Shown here one piece after another: positions 59,155 to 64,000 of a stretch of DNA of 64,000 bases. The notes below the pieces were generated by a model. That model saw only the letters and a list, made by a program, of their open reading frames with translations, searched no databases and was not told the origin of the DNA. This DNA is from Nautilus pompilius (taxonomy: Eukaryota > Mollusca > Cephalopoda > Nautilida > Nautilidae), in the NCBI GenBank assembly GCA_018389105.1, contig JACATO010002141.1, positions 631,345 to 695,344 on the forward strand, written 5' to 3'. A program made the position numbers and the translations under genes. Each line of letters opens with the position of its first letter. The stretch's first letter is position 1.

Positions 59155-61690
59155 TCGTCAAAGGATGTAGATTTGAAATTTTTTTAAAAAAAAAAACCCT
59201 ATTCTAATATGGAGCTAAATAGTAAAATGGTCACGTGTTTTCAGCTTAAAAAACCTCCAACGAGGAGAGCTCTTGTGTCAACGTGGGTACGCACCCACAT
59301 GTAAACTTATGGATACTAATGGTATCAGGTTGTAGTTGTACAAATTATTTTTAATTTTACAAATGGTAATAACGGTTGAATTTGTTTTTGTTGTTGGTGG
59401 TGTTGCCACGTCGGTGAAAGTCGTCCGCTCGCTCGCTTGACTATGAAGTCGGCCTGCGGTTGGGACCGTTTCTGAAACCTGAATAATTCTGTCGCCACCC
59501 GGAGAGTTAACGACGGAACTCTTTCTATCTGGTAGACAGGCAGGCACCAAACAACGCCGGTACTAAAAGAAAAAAAGAAAAAAAACCACAGAGAGAAGAT
59601 CACGTGTAGTCTCCCTTTTCGCCTGATCTTCGATGAAGAAAAGATGTCTAAACAGAGTTGATACGAGTTTATTTTGGGGGGGGTGGTTATTCGTTTTCGG
59701 TCTGTAGAAGGAGTTAAATGTCTGACAGACTTAAATACTATGACGATACAACCTTAACTTTCGCCGTATCACTAAAAGCGACGATGATTTTAATGTAAAC
59801 AGACGGAGACGACGTAGAAGTCTTGTAGTTGCCCGGATTATCAGTATGAAGAAGGATCGATCGAGAGCGGTTATCGGCCACCAGGTGGCGAGCGGGTGTC
59901 GTAGTGACAAGTTCCGTGATCGAGAGGCCGAGTAATCGGTGCGCATCGACAAAGCTACTGCACGCGTACAGACACCGAAGGACCTGTACCGAATATGCCA
60001 GGTTTTGTACAGTCCTCTTAGTAGGAGGCAGCGACAACACATCGATGTAGTTATCAGTCACGTCGAGCGAAGTCCTCGGATTTGATACTTAACAATCGGA
60101 TAAGGACTTTCTTCCCGCACTAAGGTTTTGCAATAAGCTTCCAGTAAAGTAGAAGTTGGAAATAAATCGTTAAATTCATACTTTCAATTTATTAGCATAA
60201 CCGTTAACAACCCGAAATATATTATTTTAAACTGGTGCATATGTAATTAATATATAGCAACTACTATGCATTTTCATTTTTTTTTCCTTTGTTAGATCTA
60301 ACAAGGTTTTATTGTTTGTTTTTTTTTTTAAATGGACTGTATTCCTTAATATGCTTTGAAGAATGACCATTGGTAGCTTAGTCGCCATTTTGAAAACTCC
60401 GACAGTTCGTAAGGTTTATTACCCCGTCACACCACTGACCACAGACAGGTCGACAAATGATCGTATGTCGCTGAACCTTTACTATATTCAGAAAATATCT
60501 TAGATAATTGAAAAAAATGTTACTAAAAATTATAAACCATAAAACTGCTTTCGTTTAGCAATAATTTATGAAAGTACATTCCCTCCCACCTCCCAATGAT
60601 TAAGGAAAAATCTTTCACAAATTGTAGCAGTACTTATTGTTTGTATAATGGAAATTTACCATTGTAAACTAGACGTTCAGGTAGAGAGAGAGAGCTCTTG
60701 AGGCTTTCAAACACCACCCCCCCTCAAATGAACACCTACATTTTGAAATTTTTGAAGATTCAGGTGGGAATTATTCATTTTAAAATATATTTTTTTTGAG
60801 TTTCTGGTGCACTGACGTCGCCGCCACAAAATTTTGCTTTGCCAGACGTCGGTATCGTGTGGTTTTCTCAAAGACTTTGAAAGGAAAACTGTTCTGAGTC
60901 AGAGACATTACGTCGCCAGAGGGCGTGACGACAGCTAGTGCGTTGAGTGGACAACGATCGAACAAAACCTCGTCTTATCTGTGTAATTTTGTAAGTTATT
61001 TATTGTTGTAAAAAGAAAATAAGATATCTTGTTGAAGAGTTGCCTTAGAATGCTATCGAATCCCAGTATTTTGTTTGTTTCATTCCGCAAATATATATAT
61101 TTAATGTATCCCATTTGTCTAAATAAAATATGTTTCTCTATCAATAATCCTGCTTTTGAAATTAATTTTTGTGTATGGACTTAAAAACATTTCCTTTAGT
61201 CTTCACTCCGACTATACTGCAATTAAAAAACGAACAATGTTAGATTAAGGCTTGTACAGGCTCTCTGCTTCCCGCTAGCGCCCAGTCGGCGGGAAAGTTA
61301 ATTGAAATGTAGAGTGCATCAGATAGATCGTCAGATACCTAGGTTTATTGCTGGTCAAAACGACAAACATCTCAGATGAGGTTCGTCGGTTTGATGATAA
61401 AGGTGGACCAAGGAGAATTAGCTATACAAGGGATAAATAAGGGTTATTGTGAGTATGATGAATACACACATAAAAGTGTCCAAATACCAATAAGTTGAAT
61501 TTGAAGAACTTTTTATGTTTGTTTTTTTTTTTAATATATTTTCTGATATAAGGGCATTAGATTGTCGTCTAAAAGTCCAGAAATAATTCTTTAACGAAAT
61601 ACTTTAACATTACAAGAACAAGTCCTGCTCATTAAATGAATTTAGCGGTGGACTATTGCCAGAAAATGTTTTTTTGAAAATCATGAACTT
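59155..61690 (+). other. Globin 3' UTR and downstream sequence
   Basis: No further exon recognised. A candidate AATAAA lies at 60161-60166. The block at 59400-60080 is CpG-rich; two overlapping minus-strand frames there (59731-60061) show no family match. Confidence 0.4.
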
Positions 61691-61708
61691 CCTGTTCCTT
61701 TGTAATAT

Positions 61709-61711
<3 letters not shown>

Positions 61712-61743
<32 letters not shown>

Positions 61744-62490
61744 ATCTCTCTCTGTAATGACCTCAGCTCTCTCCATCTCTCTCTCTTTGTAATGACGTCA
61801 TCTCCATCTTTCTCTGTAATTACATCATCTCTCTCTGTAATGTCATCATCTCTCCATCTCTCTCTTTGTAACGACGTCATCTTCATCTCTCTGTAATGAC
61901 CATCTCTCCATCTCTCTCTCTGTAATGTCATCATCTCTCCATCTCTCTCTCTGTAATGTCATCATCTCTCCATCTCTCTCTCTGTAATGTCATCATCTCT
62001 CCATCTCTCTCTTTGTAACGACGTCATCTTCATCTCTCTGTAATGACCATCTCTCCATCTCTCTCTCTGTAATGTCGTCATCTCTCCATCTCTCTCTTTG
62101 TAACGACGTCATCTTCATCTCTCTGTAATGACCATCTCTCCATCTCTCTCTCTGTAATGTCGTCATCTCTCCATCTCTCTCTTTGTAACGACGTCATCTT
62201 CATCTCTCTGTAATGACCATCTCTCCATCTCTCTCTCTGTAATGTCGTCATCTCTCCATCTCTCTCTTTGTAACGACGTCATCTTCATCTCTCTGTAATG
62301 ACCATCTCTCCATCTCTCTCTCTGTAATGTCGTCATCTCTCCATCTCTCTCTTTGTAATGACGTCATCTTCATCTCTCTGTAATGACCTTCTCTCCATCT
62401 CTCTCTGTAATGACGTCATCTCTCTCTGTAATGTCATCATCTCTCCATCTCTCTCTCTGTAATGACGTCATCTCTCTCTCTCTCTCGCGC
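61712..62490. repeat. CT-rich satellite with 85-bp higher-order period and CRE-like motifs
   Basis: Short CT-rich subunits separated by GTAATGACGTCATC-type blocks. In the homogeneous part the TTTGTAACGACGTCATC block recurs at 62015, 62100, 62185, 62270 and 62355, an exact 85-bp period. An earlier copy at 61868 is offset by 147 bp. Full palindromic TGACGTCA occurs at about 61793, 62359, 62411 and 62464. The array ends in CTCTCTCGCGCGCGC. Confidence 0.96.
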
Positions 62491-64000
62491 GCGCCCTCTT
62501 TTCAAACCATGTAACGTGGCTAGGTAAGTATCAATCACCAAAGTCTCTCATCTTAAAATATCTTTACGCTTTCAGTATCTGCGCCTGAACTTCAAAGGAG
62601 CAGAAAAAAGTTTAAAGCCCATATAACGCCCTTTGAAAAATAGTTGCCGCTATTCATCTTCAACATATAACCTTCACGAAAAAATATAGAACAGGTGTTT
62701 CCAATCCTGCAGCGTTTATATGGTACATTCAAATATGTTCGTATTCTGGTCGAAGAGGACCCCGTGGAAAGACACTGCATCTACAACATGTGATGTAAAA
62801 GTGATCATTTCAGGAACTGAGCGACCATAGAAACTCACGTGCAAATACCTTCTGTGACTTCGTCTTGTCCATTTTTTTTGCATAAGACCCATGACCATTT
62901 CCCCTATAAACCGTCCTGGAAGTACCATACAAGTTCTGCAGGCTTGGAGACATCACCTGCTGCTCTCTTTTTCGTCTGTGAAGAACAGATTTAGGCTCGC
63001 TAGTTTACTACAAGCTTTTCAAGGACCTGAAGAACGAACCGGAGGGGAGGAAACTGCTGCGGGCCAAACAGCGGATTTGAGCTGAATAATGTGACGCTTC
63101 ATCTACCCCTCGAGCCGCGCTTGCTATCTGAAAGCTGTTCGCCGGAAAATCAGAGAGCATTTTAAAAAAATCGGAAGCGTGAGGTAAAAATCTGCGACCA
63201 ACATCGCTCGGCAATCTCGCTACCCAATGTTCTGGAGATAGACGCCTGACGATTCGTGTGGAAAACCAGCCCGTGTTTTGTCACATTTACAGCCGATTTT
63301 CGGGATTCAGTTTTCTCTCTCGTCGTCTTCACTGTACCAATCTCCCCTCCACTCTTGCTGGCTTGAAACTGGATGGTCGATAGCGGAATATCTACTGACT
63401 TCTATCCATTCCTAAACTATGCGCCAATGTCCATAGTTCTGGTGAACCGCAGACACGAGCTTTCTCCGGCAATTATGCGCTTTTTATGTGATTGGAATGG
63501 CTTATTTGAGTCTCACTGGGCATTTATTTACTTTTGTCACATCCCTGTATATATATCAAGGATAAAAAGTTAAAAAGTAGCGTTTCCATATTTTAAATCT
63601 TGCAAAGCTTCCTTTCTTTTCTATTATTGGTACCATATTCCTTCCAAGAGAAACACCGCACGACCAGCTCATCATGGCACACTTAATGAAGCGGGGGAAG
63701 ACTTTGGAAGATTTTCATTTGCGCGATTTAGGTCGTTTCTTTTGTTCATATTTAAGAGAAACAAAAACAAAAACGTAATGTAAATTGCGCTTACTGAATT
63801 TTAGTTCCATTAACATCTGCAGAAGGACTTAACGATGGATGACTCTGTAATTTAAATTGTATCTTTTGTTCGTGATAAAAGGATTCCTAATTCTAAACTG
63901 GACATTTTCTTTTATCTATTCAATACCAGTCGTCACATATTTGGCTCTGTCAAAGCCCTTCTACAGAATCGTAGGGGGAGGTCATGTTGACAAACCATCG
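62491..64000. other. No gene recognised at the right edge
   Basis: Mixed composition with moderate CpG around 63000-63350. Open frames on both strands (for example 62891-63085 and 62928-62716) overlap each other and lack conserved motifs. Confidence 0.4.

Noticed and set aside
59731..60061. Two overlapping minus-strand frames of 103-107 residues
   Set aside because: Same bases read in two frames, no recognisable motif, arginine/serine-rich composition expected from CpG-rich sequence.
61653..61934. 93-residue minus-strand frame rich in Arg/Glu
   Set aside because: Translation of the CT-rich satellite.

Overview
This is animal nuclear DNA: genes are split by long introns with GT/AG junctions, and the sequence is AT-rich with microsatellites, satellite arrays and decayed transposons. 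Gene families, intron sizes and repeat types fit a lophotrochozoan, most likely a mollusc; this is an inference, because no species marker was recognised. Four protein-coding genes can be supported.

Layout. (1) Positions 1-800 hold a compact head-to-head pair: the first coding exon of a CHP1-like calcineurin homologous protein on the minus strand (161-227) and the presumed 5' exon of NDUFAF1 on the plus strand. (2) NDUFAF1, a mitochondrial complex I assembly factor, has its coding exons at 3928-6290. They follow an intron that carries about 29 copies of a ~91-bp satellite. (3) GNPNAT1, glucosamine-6-phosphate N-acetyltransferase of UDP-GlcNAc synthesis, runs on the minus strand from about 23167 down to 11730 in six coding exons. 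Its introns hold a mariner fossil, two piggyBac-type MITE candidates, a foldback and Tc1-like fragments. Its promoter has an overlapping E-box and CRE and lies beside a GC-rich minisatellite. (4) 24-41 kb has no recognised gene. It holds a decayed LINE, a 31-bp triplicate, two colinear diverged copies of a ~2.5-3.6 kb segment, and a 65-bp hairpin array.

(5) 41-59 kb holds the most interesting locus, a globin X-like, putatively N-myristoylated globin on the plus strand. Two related first coding exons (41281-41480 and 53334-53518) both begin Met-Gly-Cys and both end in phase 2 at the conserved B12.2 intron position. I can see only one set of downstream exons (57217-57448 and 59011-59154). Two LINE fragments of different lineages sit between and around the first exons. 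(6) 59-64 kb has no recognised gene but carries an 85-bp CT-rich satellite studded with CRE-like GACGTCAT motifs.

The genes are not a pathway. They are housekeeping or metabolic genes (complex I assembly, GlcNAc synthesis, Ca2+ signalling) plus a membrane globin. CpG is depleted from about 3.5 to 38 kb, except around the GNPNAT1 promoter, and abundant from about 38.5 kb to the end, consistent with mosaic invertebrate methylation.
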